Shown here: positions 38,082 through 47,661 of the stretch, piece after piece
How the letters are laid out: the number at the start of each line of letters is the position of its first letter
How positions within the stretch are numbered: the first letter of the stretch is position 1
Notes under the pieces: model-generated
Database searches by the model: none
Told to the model about the DNA's origin: nothing
Seen by the model: only the letters and a program-made list of their open reading frames with translations
NCBI RefSeq assembly: GCF_030908545.1
Contig: NZ_CP133083.1
Span: 1,364,001-1,428,000 of the forward strand
Length of the DNA: 64,000 bases
From: Nitrosomonas sp. sh817
GTDB taxonomy: Bacteria; Pseudomonadota; Gammaproteobacteria; Burkholderiales; Nitrosomonadaceae
Direction of reading: 5' to 3'
Program-made: the position numbers and the translations under genes

Positions 38082-38814
38082 GAACCACCGCTCCCGCGCG
38101 GTTGATTGCGGTCAGATTTACAATCCGCTGGAAATATTGCGTCAATGAAGTGTCATGGCTGACAAAAATCAAGGTATTGCCCTGATCCTTGCAAAGCTCA
38201 AGCAGTAACTGCATGAAAGCGGCGCGGGCGTCGCTGTCCAATGCCGATGTCGGTTCATCGGCGATCAGAATCTCCGGGGCGTTGATGAGCGCCCGGGCGA
38301 TTGCAACCCGTTGTTGCTGCCCCACGCTCAGTGCGCCGGTTTGCTGGCGCAGCAGGGAGCGATCCAGTCCCAATGCGGTAAACAGTTGCAATGCTTGCGG
38401 TTCGATGCTGCTATTCGTTTTTTTACCGAAATACGCAGCCAGGCGGATATTGTCGAGCACGTTTAAATAGGGGATCAGGTTGAATTGCTGAAACACGATG
38501 CCGATATGCCGGGCCCGGAAAATATCCCGCTGATGCGCCGGGAGCGTGGCTAAATCTTGACCGAGTATTTCCACGCTGCCGTGAGCCGTTGTCAAAATTC
38601 CCGCCAGCAGATTGAGCAAGGTCGATTTTCCTGATCCGGAAGGTCCCTGAAGAAAGACTCGCTCACCTTGTTGAACATGCCAGCTTGGAATATCGAGGAC
38701 CGCCGGTGAGTTTTTCCCCGGATAGGAAAAAGCCAGCCGGTTGATTTTTATTGCATCGGGTACCGGCGTAGCGGCCGCTTTCAGCGGGATTTCTGGAGAA
38801 ATGACCGTCAACAA
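38071..38814 (-). CDS. ABC transporter ATP-binding protein (LolD/MacB-like)
   Basis: ATPase of 247 residues: Walker A GPSGSGKST, Q-loop VFQQFNLIPYLNVLDN, signature LSVGQQQRVAIARAL, Walker B ILIADEPTSALD and the switch H in VSHD are all present. It drives the permease encoded directly downstream. The gene is divergent from the DUF3299 gene across about 50 bp, which must hold both promoters. Confidence 0.93.
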   Translation of the reverse strand: MLTVISPEIPLKAAATPVPDAIKINRLAFSYPGKNSPAVLDIPSWHVQQGERVFLQGPSGSGKSTLLNLLAGILTTAHGSVEILGQDLATLPAHQRDIFRARHIGIVFQQFNLIPYLNVLDNIRLAAYFGKKTNSSIEPQALQLFTALGLDRSLLRQQTGALSVGQQQRVAIARALINAPEILIADEPTSALDSDARAAFMQLLLELCKDQGNTLIFVSHDTSLTQYFQRIVNLTAINRAGAVVHAS

Positions 38815-38864
38815 AACCTCCTTGCTTTTTTCTTCGTTTGTTTCCGGATGATATACTGCACCGT

Positions 38865-39485
38865 ATGATTACAACAGCATTTTATCGCAAGCTATCTTTC
38901 CAAACCGCGAAGCGGTTGATCTTTGCCGGTACGACAGCCGCATTGCTGATAATTGGCGCGCAGGGCGTTGATTCGGTCGCGCAATCCGGTACGGCGGCGT
39001 ACCGCACTGTCGAATGGGTCGACTTGATGCCGGCGGATGACCTGGAAGCGTTGCTGAATCCGCCGGATTATCTCGATGACATCGAGGACGGGTCGGAACA
39101 AGACAGGCTGAACAGTCAACTCAAGCCTGCAACGCCGTCAGCGGAAGACGATCGCTATCAGCAAGCGCTGAAATCCACGCGGATCATGCCGGAATTCGAT
39201 AACCGGAAAATCAGGATTCCAGGTTATATCGTGCCGCTGGAGTTCGGCAAGAATCAATTGGTGACGCGCTTTTTCCTGGTGCCGTATTTCGGCGCCTGTA
39301 TTCATGTGCCGCCGCCGCCGCCGAATCAAATCATCTATGGCGTTTACGACAAAGGATTCAAGCTCAATCATTTGCAGGAAGCTTTCTGGCTGACCGGTTT
39401 GCTGAAGACGACATTGACCGAAAACGATGTCGCGACTTCCGCTTATACGTTACAGGTAGCGGACATCAAACCTTATACCGAGTGA
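38865..39485 (+). CDS. DUF3299 exported protein of the zinc locus
   Basis: Protein of 206 residues started at the ATG at 38865 (MITTAFYRKLS); a TTG start at 38838 would add nine residues. The N-terminus is a signal or anchor (RLIFAGTTAALLIIGA). The DUF3299 domain is at about 110-200, with IPGYIVPLEFGKN and FFLVPYFGACIHVPPPPPNQIIY. Proteins of this family occur beside ZrgA-like proteins and an ABC pair in zinc-regulated clusters. Function unproven. Confidence 0.88.
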   Translation: MITTAFYRKLSFQTAKRLIFAGTTAALLIIGAQGVDSVAQSGTAAYRTVEWVDLMPADDLEALLNPPDYLDDIEDGSEQDRLNSQLKPATPSAEDDRYQQALKSTRIMPEFDNRKIRIPGYIVPLEFGKNQLVTRFFLVPYFGACIHVPPPPPNQIIYGVYDKGFKLNHLQEAFWLTGLLKTTLTENDVATSAYTLQVADIKPYTE

Positions 39486-39498
39486 TCCGATACCCGGC

Positions 39499-40053
39499 TT
39501 ACTTGATTTTCAGACGATTGGCCGCCGGTGTTAATAGTTGCGTGCCTTGCGACCGGCCGGTAACCCATTGCGCTTTAATTTGTTGAATCCCCGGAAAAAT
39601 AGCGAACAAGTCAATGCGGATTTCGTTCAATTCCGCAATCCGCGAACACTGAAAATGGTAATTGGCATGGATATCCGCGTGTTCTTCATGATGATCGTGG
39701 CCATCGTCGCCATCCGTATGCGAATGGATTTCCGGCATCCGGATATCGCTATCCACCAGTTGGCAACCGGCGCCTGGCAATGCAAATAACCGGGGTGGCC
39801 TGGTCAAGATTTGCCGGGTTGCGTGAAATGCCGTCTTTTGTTCAGCAGTAACCGGTGCGTGCTCGAATCCGAGCAAATTCACGGCTGGGGATTCCAGCGT
39901 TAAATGCACGTCATGATTTTCCAGAACGATATTCAACGCGGCGATTCCATGCACATGCGGTTCGTGCGCCGGGTGCCCGGACGCTGCAACCGCAACGCAG
40001 GATGATGCGGCAAACCATAGCAGCCAGCCGGGTGCGCTCAGTTTACGATGCAT
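39499..40053 (-). CDS. ZrgA/DUF2796 histidine-rich periplasmic protein
   Basis: Protein of 184 residues from the ATG at 40053 (MHRKLSAPG), with a signal peptide ending near residue 25. DUF2796 features are HEPHVHGIAALNIVLENHDVHLTLESPAVNLLGFEHAP and a His/Asp-rich metal loop (HSHTDGDDGHDHHEEH). ZrgA of Vibrio is a zinc-regulated periplasmic protein of this family. The start overlaps the end of the upstream GTPase gene by 11 bp, so the two are coupled. Confidence 0.88.
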   Translation of the reverse strand: MHRKLSAPGWLLWFAASSCVAVAASGHPAHEPHVHGIAALNIVLENHDVHLTLESPAVNLLGFEHAPVTAEQKTAFHATRQILTRPPRLFALPGAGCQLVDSDIRMPEIHSHTDGDDGHDHHEEHADIHANYHFQCSRIAELNEIRIDLFAIFPGIQQIKAQWVTGRSQGTQLLTPAANRLKIK

Positions 40054-41149
40054 GGCTTGCCCGGGCTGAGCCAACCAGCGCGATGAAGGTATCTTTGATC
40101 ACGGAATACGGAACATCGCGCGTAATGAAAACGATCCGGGTCCGGCGATCCTCCGAGGGCCATCCGGGTAATTCCACGGGCGGATGGAAGATATGTTGCA
40201 CGCCATGAATAACCCACGGCGTAGCGTGATTCTTCATGTTCAAGATGCCTTTGATCCGTAAAATATCCGGGCCTTTGATAGCCATCAACAGATTCAGCCA
40301 ATCGTCGAAAAGCGCCGGTTCGATCGGGTCTTCGAAGGTAAAACAAAAAGCCTGCACATGATCGTCGTGGCGGTTGACGCCGGACTGAGCCGTAACCGGC
40401 GGATGCGTGCGAAGGGATGGATTGTCTCCGGGACTGACAGGCTGGTAACGATTGGCAGGCTTGGATTCATACGATTCCGCGTTGAGCCATTTCATCACAT
40501 CCGGTGTTTTCTGATCGATCGAAAATACCGTGTTGTTGAAAACCGGTTGCAAATCCGCCAGACCGTTGACCGCCGGCAATTGCATCGCGGACGGATTCAG
40601 GGCGTGTACGCGTTGTTGCACGGCGCTGAGCGTTTGTTCGTCGACGAGATCGCTTTTGGTCAAAATGATCCGGTCGGCAACGGCGATTTGCTTGACTGCT
40701 TCCGTGTGGCGATCGAGTGTTTCCATCGCATTGACACTGTCGACGGCTGTCACGATCGCATCCAGGCGATAGCGGCTGGCGATGTGCTGGCTGGTCATCA
40801 GCGTATGTAGCACCGGCGCGGGATCGGCCAGCCCGGTGGTTTCGATCACGACCCGGTCAAAACTGCGCGTGCCGTTGCGGGCGAACCGCCAGGTGGCATC
40901 TTTCAGCACTTTTGCCAAGTCGCCGCGAATCGAGCAGCAAACGCAGCCGTTTCCCATTTCCATCACCACCGTTTCGGTGCTTTGCGTGACCAGCAGATGA
41001 TCCAGGCTGATTTCGCCGAATTCGTTGATGATCACCAAAGTCTTGCTGAAAAAGGACTGACGCACCAGTTGGTTGAGCAGCGTGGTTTTGCCGCTGCCCA
41101 GAAAACCGGTCAGCAAAATGACGGGAATCCGTGCGTTGCGATCTTCCAT
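40043..41149 (-). CDS. COG0523 GTPase, putative zinc metallochaperone (1)
   Basis: G3E-family GTPase of 368 residues. The P-loop GFLGSGKTTLLNQL, the metal-binding GCVCCSI and the base-specifying TKSD are present, and the C-terminal CobW domain is at about 260-350. Such proteins hold zinc at the CxCC motif and hand it to client enzymes under zinc starvation. The gene is directly downstream of the Zur-type regulator (23 bp) and coupled to the ZrgA-like gene. Confidence 0.92.
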   Translation of the reverse strand: MEDRNARIPVILLTGFLGSGKTTLLNQLVRQSFFSKTLVIINEFGEISLDHLLVTQSTETVVMEMGNGCVCCSIRGDLAKVLKDATWRFARNGTRSFDRVVIETTGLADPAPVLHTLMTSQHIASRYRLDAIVTAVDSVNAMETLDRHTEAVKQIAVADRIILTKSDLVDEQTLSAVQQRVHALNPSAMQLPAVNGLADLQPVFNNTVFSIDQKTPDVMKWLNAESYESKPANRYQPVSPGDNPSLRTHPPVTAQSGVNRHDDHVQAFCFTFEDPIEPALFDDWLNLLMAIKGPDILRIKGILNMKNHATPWVIHGVQHIFHPPVELPGWPSEDRRTRIVFITRDVPYSVIKDTFIALVGSARASHAS

Positions 41150-41172
41150 GGGAGAAATTCAAATAAATCCGG

Positions 41173-41637
41173 TTATTCGGAAATAATCTGGCACTGCTTA
41201 CAGATACCGTGCAATTCCAGTTGCTGGTGCGCCAATGCAAACCCTGTACTGCGAATGCTCTGCTCGAGATCTTCGATGATATGTTTTTTGATGCCGATTT
41301 CCTTGACGCTGCCGCAGCGGTCGCAAATCAGAAATTGCGGGGTTTCATGCCGGTGGCTGCAGGTGATATGCGCGCATGACATGTATTGACCGGCGGTTTC
41401 CAGTTTATGCACCAATTTTTCCCGGATCAGAAATTCCAGCATGCGATAAACCGACATCACCGGCAGCGATTCCTGAAATTGGGTTTTATATTTGTCGACG
41501 ATTTCATAGGCCGATAGCGGCGTGGCGGAAGCCAGTAATACCGTCAACACATTTTTGCGCTTTTCCGTCAATTTGCTGCCGGTTGCTGCGCAAACTTCTT
41601 GTGATCGCTTGATGATTTGATCGATATCCGCTGACAT
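41173..41637 (-). CDS. zur: Fur-family regulator, probably Zur
   Basis: Metal-dependent repressor of 154 residues. The winged helix (TEKRKNVLTVLLASATPLSAYEIVDKY ... SVYRMLEFLIREKLV) precedes the dimer domain. The structural zinc site uses CDRCG and CKQC, and HITCSHRHETPQF supplies further ligands. Zur and not Fur is chosen because every neighbour is a zinc-type gene. It heads the short operon with the GTPase and the ZrgA-like gene. Confidence 0.85.
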   Translation of the reverse strand: MSADIDQIIKRSQEVCAATGSKLTEKRKNVLTVLLASATPLSAYEIVDKYKTQFQESLPVMSVYRMLEFLIREKLVHKLETAGQYMSCAHITCSHRHETPQFLICDRCGSVKEIGIKKHIIEDLEQSIRSTGFALAHQQLELHGICKQCQIISE

Positions 41638-41736
41638 TTTGAATTTTTAAGCTTTCAGGAATCAAGAATCCATTGATTACATGAACATATTACGTGAAAT
41701 TGTGAAAATTTGAAAATCATGACCGTCATTCACCGG

Positions 41737-42951
41737 TTATTGTTCTTCAACCCAGACCGGAAACGGATCGGGCAGGGCGGGCCAATGCGATTCACCGGCT
41801 TGCAGCTCTGCGTCCGTCAATAAGCATTCATCCAGCCATTGACGGATGATTGACTGATCGAGGTTCTGCCCGATAAACACCAATTCCTGCCGCCGGTCTC
41901 CGCACGGTTCTTCCCAATCTTCCATGATGGACTGCACGGAGACTTCATCCTCCGGCCATTCATCTCTGGGGACGGCTGCCCAAAACATGCCGGCATAACC
42001 GTAATGCGCAATTCCACCGGCCTGATTCCATTGGCCGGCTTGATCCGGGCGCGTGGCCAGCCAGAAAAAACCCTTGGAGCGGAGCAGTTTGCCTTCATTC
42101 CAAGGATGATGGAGAAAGTCGTAGAATCGTTGCGGATGAAAGGGCTTTCTCGCAGTGTAAACAAAACTGCTGATCCCGTATTCTTCTGTTTCAGGAATAT
42201 GCTCGCCGCGCATTTCCTTCAACCAGCCGGGTGCTTGTTGCGCTTTTTCAAAGTTGAATTTACCGGTATTTAATATCCGGGCTGCATCGATACAGCCGTT
42301 CTGGATGGCGATGATTTCCGCTTCGGTATTCAAGCTGCGTAAAATGCCGCGCAGATTATCCAATTCTTCGGGGCTGATCAAATCAATTTTGTTGATTAAA
42401 ATCACGTCGCTGAATTCAACTTGATCAATCAGCAACTCGGTGACGCTGCGTTCGTCATCCGCCCCCAAGCTCTCGCCGGTTTCTTGCAGCATTTTGGCTT
42501 CATCGAAATCCTTGAGGAAGTTCACTGCATCCACCACCGTTACCATTGTGTCGAGGCGCGCCACGCCGGACAGGCTGACATCGCTGCCGTCCGCAAAAGT
42601 GAAGGTTTCCGCGATCGGCAGCGGCTCCGAAATGCCCGTGGATTCTATGACCAAATAATCAAATTTTTTTTCGCGGGCAAGTTTCCGCACTTCGATGAGC
42701 AAATCCTCGCGCAGCGTGCAGCAAATGCAGCCGTTACTCATTTCGATCAGCTTTTCTTCAGACCGGTTGAAGGAAATCTCCTTTTCAATCAACGCGGCGT
42801 CAATGTTGATTTCACTCATGTCATTGACGATCACGGCAATGCGCATTCCTTGCCGGTTACTCAAAATATGATTGAGTACGGTGGTTTTTCCAGCGCCCAA
42901 AAAACCCGACAGCACCGTTACAGGTAGTTGCTCAATAGTCATTGCGGTCAT
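41737..42951 (-). CDS. COG0523 GTPase, putative zinc metallochaperone ZigA/YciC type (2)
   Basis: G3E-family GTPase of 404 residues from the ATG at 42951 ([16 protein letters not shown]). The longer frame to 42993 would run through the Zur-box-like palindrome, so the shorter start is preferred. The P-loop is [14 protein letters not shown] and the CxCC motif is GCICCTL; INKID is the base-specifying motif. The C-terminus is acidic/Trp-rich ([25 protein letters not shown]), as in ZigA. It is divergent from the TonB receptor gene. Confidence 0.92.
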   Translation of the reverse strand: MTAMTIEQLPVTVLSGFLGAGKTTVLNHILSNRQGMRIAVIVNDMSEINIDAALIEKEISFNRSEEKLIEMSNGCICCTLREDLLIEVRKLAREKKFDYLVIESTGISEPLPIAETFTFADGSDVSLSGVARLDTMVTVVDAVNFLKDFDEAKMLQETGESLGADDERSVTELLIDQVEFSDVILINKIDLISPEELDNLRGILRSLNTEAEIIAIQNGCIDAARILNTGKFNFEKAQQAPGWLKEMRGEHIPETEEYGISSFVYTARKPFHPQRFYDFLHHPWNEGKLLRSKGFFWLATRPDQAGQWNQAGGIAHYGYAGMFWAAVPRDEWPEDEVSVQSIMEDWEEPCGDRRQELVFIGQNLDQSIIRQWLDECLLTDAELQAGESHWPALPDPFPVWVEEQ

Positions 42952-42973
42952 TGATTGTTTGATGTTGATACCC

Positions 42974-42991
42974 GATATGATATAACATATC
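42974..42991. promoter_or_regulatory. Zur-box-like operator
   Basis: GATATGATATAACATATC is an 18-bp palindrome with one imperfect pair (positions 7 and 12). It fits the known Zur operator pattern GATATGTTATAACATATC. It lies 23 bp upstream of the GTPase start at 42951 and about 190 bp before the TonB receptor start. It should therefore repress the GTPase when zinc is plentiful and may also control the receptor. Confidence 0.75.
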
Positions 42992-43182
42992 ATTCATTCA
43001 ATCCAATGTCATTTGGATCATCGTTGCCTCAGAAGCTTATTAATCAATGAATTTAGCGGATTAAACAACAGAAACACGAGCATGAATCAATTTTTCACCC
43101 AATCTTTGCACTATGATCGAACCGGCATGAAAGCGCGTAACATGCGGTGTCCCGAAATTTCCGCGCCGATTAACCGCGACGT

Positions 43183-45441
43183 ATGGCGCTACCGTTGCGG
43201 AAACTAGCGATGACCCTGGTGTTGGTGTTCGCGATGGGACAGGTTCAACCCGTTGCGGCGGATTCTGCTGCGGACGCTAAAAACCCGGCGTCCGCAGCAA
43301 CAGCGGCTGAAACGGATAAACCCAAGCCGGTCATTCAAATGACGCCGATCCAGGTCATCGGCACCACCGGCGATGAACCGCCCAAGCCCAACAGCAGTAC
43401 CTTGAAAGGCCGCTCCTTAAGGTTGCAGCAAGGCGATACGCTTGGCCAGACGTTGCATCAGGAACTTGGTGTCAGCAATGCATCGTTCGGTCCCGGGGTC
43501 GGCATACCGGTGATACGCGGCTTGACCGGCTCGCGCGTGCGGATATTGCAAAACGGCGTCGGCAGTCATGACGCCACCAGTCTGAGTCCTGACCACGCGG
43601 TCGCGATCGACTCATTATTGGCGGATGCCATCCAGATTTTTCGCGGACCCGAAGTGATCCGTTATGGCGGCAATGCCATCGGCGGGGTGGTGGATGTCAG
43701 CGATAACCGCATCCCCGACAGAAAAGTCAAACAACCGGTTAGCGGTTCCGCAGAAAGCCGTTACGATACCAACGGCCATGGCACGCATTCGGCATTCCGG
43801 TTGAATACCGGGAAAGACCGGTTTGCATTCAACCTCGGCGGTTTCTTCCGCCAGCGGGATGATGTGCGGATTCCGGGAAAAGCCATCGACGAGGCATTGA
43901 TCGAGCAACAATTCGGTCTGACCGATATTCCGAATGCAGCGGGCAGGATTCCCAATACCGACAGCAGAGGCATCGGCGGCTATACCGGTGTTTCATGGTT
44001 CGGCAACAATTTCATGGCCGGCATGTCGGTGAGCCATACCGATAACCGCTACGGTGTTCCTAAAGGCAGTCATCATCTCGATCCCAATCATCTCGACGGT
44101 CTCGAAAACATTTTGCCGCGGATTAGAGATTTGAGCGGATTCGAGGATATTTTCGGGCCGAAAGCGTTGTTCCCGAGTATCCGCCTGAACATGCAGCAAA
44201 CCCGCTACGATTTCAAAACCGAATGGTATGAACCGGTGCGCGGCATCGAAAGCGTCAGCTTCCGTTATGGCCTGGTCGACTACCGGCATACCGAGCTCGA
44301 AGGCGGTTCGCCTTTTACCCGATTCAAAAACGATGTTGGCGAAGGCCGGCTGGAGGCGCGGCATAACGCTTTACCCAATTTAACTGGAACCGTCGGCGCT
44401 CACTGGATCGACCGGAATTTTTCCGCGCTGGGCGTCGAAACCTTCGTGCCGCCGACCAAGCAGCAATCGGTGGGATTCTATACGACGCAAGACTACACCT
44501 GGAATAACTGGATCGTGCGCGGCGGCGTCCGGCTGGAGCATGCGCGGATCAATCCTGATGCGCAGCAATTGAAGTTGCGCGGCAGCGCATTGCCGCCCGT
44601 GCCGCTGCCGGGTTCCCTGGATTTTCTGGCGTTTTCCGCTTCAACCGCGTTGCAATGGAATCTGCGGCAAGATACGGCGTTGACCTTCACGCTGAATCGC
44701 GGCAAGCGGCCTCCGGACATACAGGAACTGCTGGCGCTGGGTCCGCATTTGTCGACCCGCAGTTTTGAAATCGGCAACGTGCAATTGAAGAACGAAACCG
44801 TGAATATGGCCGACTTGGCGCTCGACTGGAAATCGGACCGTGTCAGTTCGCGCATCAACGGTTATTACAACCGCACCGATGACTATATCTACCTGCGCAA
44901 TACCGGGCTGGTGTATGAAGTCGATAATGAAACCATACGCCAGCGTTGCGTCAGCGATGCCGAATGCGTTTCGGTTTTTGCGTATGACCAGCGCAACGCC
45001 GAGTTTGCCGGGTTTGAAGCGCGGGTCGACGGCACGCTTTATCAACTGCCCGGCGGCAACAATGTGTTGCTCACCGTGTTTTCGGACTATGTCCGCGGCC
45101 GCTTTACCGGCGGCGACCGGGATGATGTGCCGCGCATGCCGCCGTTGCGTTACGGTGCCGAATTGGGACTCGGCAATCCCATCTGGAATGCCGCGCTGCG
45201 CTACACGCGGGCGGAAGCGCAGCGATATCCGGGCAGGAATGAAACGGCGACGGATAGCTACCATTTATTGACCGCATCAGCGGATTATCAATTAAAAGCG
45301 GGAAAGTGGGGCGATTTATGGTTATTCGCCAAAGGGCATAACTTGCTCAACGAAGAAATCCGCAATTCCGTATCGTTTTTGCGAAATTTCGCGCCGGAAC
45401 CGGGGCGCAGCTTCATTTTTGGCGTGCGCGCCACATTTTAG
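43183..45441 (+). CDS. ZnuD-like TonB-dependent outer-membrane receptor
   Basis: Receptor of 752 residues. The signal peptide (LAMTLVLVFAMGQVQPVAA) is followed by a TonB-box-like MTPIQVIGT, then the plug domain (GIPVIRGLTGSRVRILQNGVGSHDATSLSPDHAVAIDS, cut here: positions about 100-150) and a 22-strand barrel ending SFIFGVRATF with C-terminal Phe. The plug phrases match ZnuD-type zinc receptors. The two secreted proteins follow directly (3 bp), so they are one transcript. Confidence 0.92.
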   Translation: MALPLRKLAMTLVLVFAMGQVQPVAADSAADAKNPASAATAAETDKPKPVIQMTPIQVIGTTGDEPPKPNSSTLKGRSLRLQQGDTLGQTLHQELGVSNASFGPGVGIPVIRGLTGSRVRILQNGVGSHDATSLSPDHAVAIDSLLADAIQIFRGPEVIRYGGNAIGGVVDVSDNRIPDRKVKQPVSGSAESRYDTNGHGTHSAFRLNTGKDRFAFNLGGFFRQRDDVRIPGKAIDEALIEQQFGLTDIPNAAGRIPNTDSRGIGGYTGVSWFGNNFMAGMSVSHTDNRYGVPKGSHHLDPNHLDGLENILPRIRDLSGFEDIFGPKALFPSIRLNMQQTRYDFKTEWYEPVRGIESVSFRYGLVDYRHTELEGGSPFTRFKNDVGEGRLEARHNALPNLTGTVGAHWIDRNFSALGVETFVPPTKQQSVGFYTTQDYTWNNWIVRGGVRLEHARINPDAQQLKLRGSALPPVPLPGSLDFLAFSASTALQWNLRQDTALTFTLNRGKRPPDIQELLALGPHLSTRSFEIGNVQLKNETVNMADLALDWKSDRVSSRINGYYNRTDDYIYLRNTGLVYEVDNETIRQRCVSDAECVSVFAYDQRNAEFAGFEARVDGTLYQLPGGNNVLLTVFSDYVRGRFTGGDRDDVPRMPPLRYGAELGLGNPIWNAALRYTRAEAQRYPGRNETATDSYHLLTASADYQLKAGKWGDLWLFAKGHNLLNEEIRNSVSFLRNFAPEPGRSFIFGVRATF

Positions 45442-45444
45442 ACA

Positions 45445-46836
45445 ATGCGCTATCTATCTTTCAAAATGACCGGCGTGCAATGGAGACTGTTCATCGGCTG
45501 CTTTGCTTTGTGCGTCAATGTGCTGGCGCTCGAAGGGTTATCGATTCGTTCTGCCGGTGCGGTGCATCTGGACATTGAAGTCTGGGGTCAAGGCAACGCT
45601 TTGTTTGCGGGATACTGCCGCACGCCGGGCATCACTGGCTGCGATCTCGACGGCTTGGCGGAGGCGACCGGTTTACCGGCCAATACCTTGCCGGTGGAGG
45701 CCGCCACCGGCAGGCTGATTTTCCCCGCCGATTTTCAGGATCTTACCGGCGGTCCTTTCAGGACGCGGAATCCGGGGTTCCAGTCGATACAAAATGCGCT
45801 GTTGCCCAATGAATTGCTCGGTTATCGCGCATCGGGGCGGTTGCGTTATTGGGATCCGGCGCTATCGGTTTGGCGCGATGCGCCGCCGGATGTGCAAATC
45901 CGCTTGTTCGGCGGGCTGGAAGCCAACACCGAGGTATTGCGCGATTACTCCGAATGCGCCGGGCAACTGATTTGTTTCAGCGAGGGCAGTTTTGGCACGG
46001 ACGGCAGCACTGTCTTCACCGGCGGCGGCATTCTCGGCAGTGCGGAACTGGTTGTCGACATTACCAGCGCGAACGGCATCTTGCATACCCATCTAAGTTT
46101 CTTTCTTGAGAATCAAGACGGGCAACCCGGCGGGGCGATCGGTGCTTATCTGGTCGAAATGCGATTGCTCTCCAATGCGCGTTTTTTCCCAACCGAGCCA
46201 TTCCTGATTCTGTTCAATGCAGGGCTTGAGCCGGAACAATTCGCCGCCGCTTTGGTTGCATTAACCGGCGAACCGGATGGTATCGATCCGCGCCCGCAAC
46301 CGGTTCAACCGGTATCGATACCCGGCGATGCGGATCTGGACGGCGATGTCGACCGCATCGATGTCGCGTTGATTTTACTCGCCGCGCAGAATAACGAGGC
46401 AGTCAAGCCCGCGAATTCCGCGTTAGACGCCGACAAGGACGGCGTCATTACCCGAGCCGATGCCTTACTGGCGAAATCCTTGTGCACATTGCGGTTGTGC
46501 AATAGCCCGCTGGATGCGCCGGCGACTTCGCTGAATGTCGCGGCGATCTTCGATCATCAAGCCGGAATCCTGAATCTGAACGATATCGAAGCCGGTGCGC
46601 AACACTTCCGCGCGCAGTTGCAAATTCAGGAAGACCAATCCTTGCTGTTGACTTCGCTGCAACTCGACCAATCGCGCTATGCAAACCCCGCGCGCTATGA
46701 TAGCGCCGCCGGCATTCTGACGATCCCGGCGGTATTTATTAACGGGAAGTTTTTTCAAGCAACGTTGCGTGCGATCGATGCCAAAAGATTTCAGGTGATT
46801 CAACTGGAAGAAATCAGTGGAATTCTTGAGAAATAA
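45445..46836 (+). CDS. Secreted protein with dockerin-like calcium repeats, zinc locus
   Basis: Protein of 463 residues beginning three bases after the receptor stop. A long signal-like N-terminus (about 1-40) leads to HLDIEVWGQGNALFAGYCR. The middle domain (LTGGPFRTRNPGF, LRYWDPALSVW, HTHLSFFLE, GAYLVEMRLL) is clearly paralogous to the next protein. Two EF-hand/dockerin-type repeats follow at about 295-350 (DADLDGDVDRIDVALIL, DADKDGVITRADALL). It resembles the Zur-repressed all3515-type family known in cyanobacteria, from memory. It may be an extracellular zinc binder working with the receptor. Confidence 0.78.
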   Translation: MRYLSFKMTGVQWRLFIGCFALCVNVLALEGLSIRSAGAVHLDIEVWGQGNALFAGYCRTPGITGCDLDGLAEATGLPANTLPVEAATGRLIFPADFQDLTGGPFRTRNPGFQSIQNALLPNELLGYRASGRLRYWDPALSVWRDAPPDVQIRLFGGLEANTEVLRDYSECAGQLICFSEGSFGTDGSTVFTGGGILGSAELVVDITSANGILHTHLSFFLENQDGQPGGAIGAYLVEMRLLSNARFFPTEPFLILFNAGLEPEQFAAALVALTGEPDGIDPRPQPVQPVSIPGDADLDGDVDRIDVALILLAAQNNEAVKPANSALDADKDGVITRADALLAKSLCTLRLCNSPLDAPATSLNVAAIFDHQAGILNLNDIEAGAQHFRAQLQIQEDQSLLLTSLQLDQSRYANPARYDSAAGILTIPAVFINGKFFQATLRAIDAKRFQVIQLEEISGILEK

Positions 46837-46872
46837 AAGTTTATTAACAATACCAACTAAGGAGTCAGAAAA

Positions 46873-47661
46873 ATGTTCAATAAAATGAAACTATTAGTCT
46901 TTGTATTTATGTTTGTTTCGATTTTCAATTCCGCGCACACGATTGCAGCGGCAGATGATTCGCATGCAGGAGATATTCAGCCATGGCGGGTCGGCGCGGA
47001 AATTTTTGTGAATAGCCGTTTGTTCGAAGCCGATTTTGGCGATCTGAGCGGTGGTCCGTTCGAAACCGACGATCCGGGCGTCGATGTCAATATTACCAAA
47101 GGCGCTTTCACGTCCGGCAATTGGTTGCGTTTCCAGCCGGTTGGGAAGTTGCTTTATTGGAATGGCGCGCAATGGAGTGAAACCATCCCGAACGGCGAAA
47201 GAATCGATGTGACCGATGCGCTGAATCGCGTGATTTCTTTTTCCGGCAGCGGCGTCAGCGAAACCGCCGGGGTGATCGGCGAATTCGGCAGCGGCGGCGA
47301 TCTGCACGAGCACCTCAGCTTCAAAATGCTCGATGCCGCCAATACGCCGAATGGCACCGCCGGCGCGTACCGTATCCAATTTAAGTTATTCGAATCGAAA
47401 GCGAACAACGATACCTCGGTTTCCGTGGCATCGGCGCCGATCGCAATCGTTTTCAATCGCGGACTGACGAACGAAAGCTTTGAAACGGCCGTCGCCGCCG
47501 CCGGTGATCTTTCCGAAAATGCGGTTTTTTCTGACGGGAACGGGGTATTGACGATCCAGAGCGTCAAAGCGCTGGGAACCCGTTATCAAGTGAAGCTGCA
47601 ACATTTGGGCGGCGATAAATTCCAATTGATCGAGGCCAAGCAAATTTCTGCGGCGGAATAA
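46873..47661 (+). CDS. Secreted paralogue of the preceding protein, zinc locus
   Basis: Protein of 262 residues with a signal peptide (MKLLVFVFMFVSIFNSAHTIAAA). It shares the core with the upstream protein: LSGGPFETDDPGV, LLYWNGAQWSE, LHEHLSFKM, GAYRIQFKLFESK and IVFNRGLTNESFE. It lacks the dockerin-like repeats. A start with GGAGTCAG upstream is good. The pair suggests duplication followed by specialisation. Function is unknown but the place implies zinc uptake or storage outside the cell. Confidence 0.78.
   Translation: MFNKMKLLVFVFMFVSIFNSAHTIAAADDSHAGDIQPWRVGAEIFVNSRLFEADFGDLSGGPFETDDPGVDVNITKGAFTSGNWLRFQPVGKLLYWNGAQWSETIPNGERIDVTDALNRVISFSGSGVSETAGVIGEFGSGGDLHEHLSFKMLDAANTPNGTAGAYRIQFKLFESKANNDTSVSVASAPIAIVFNRGLTNESFETAVAAAGDLSENAVFSDGNGVLTIQSVKALGTRYQVKLQHLGGDKFQLIEAKQISAAE

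Noticed and set aside
42952..42993. Longer start for the second COG0523 GTPase
   Set aside because: The added residues are encoded by the Zur-box-like operator and are not part of the family.
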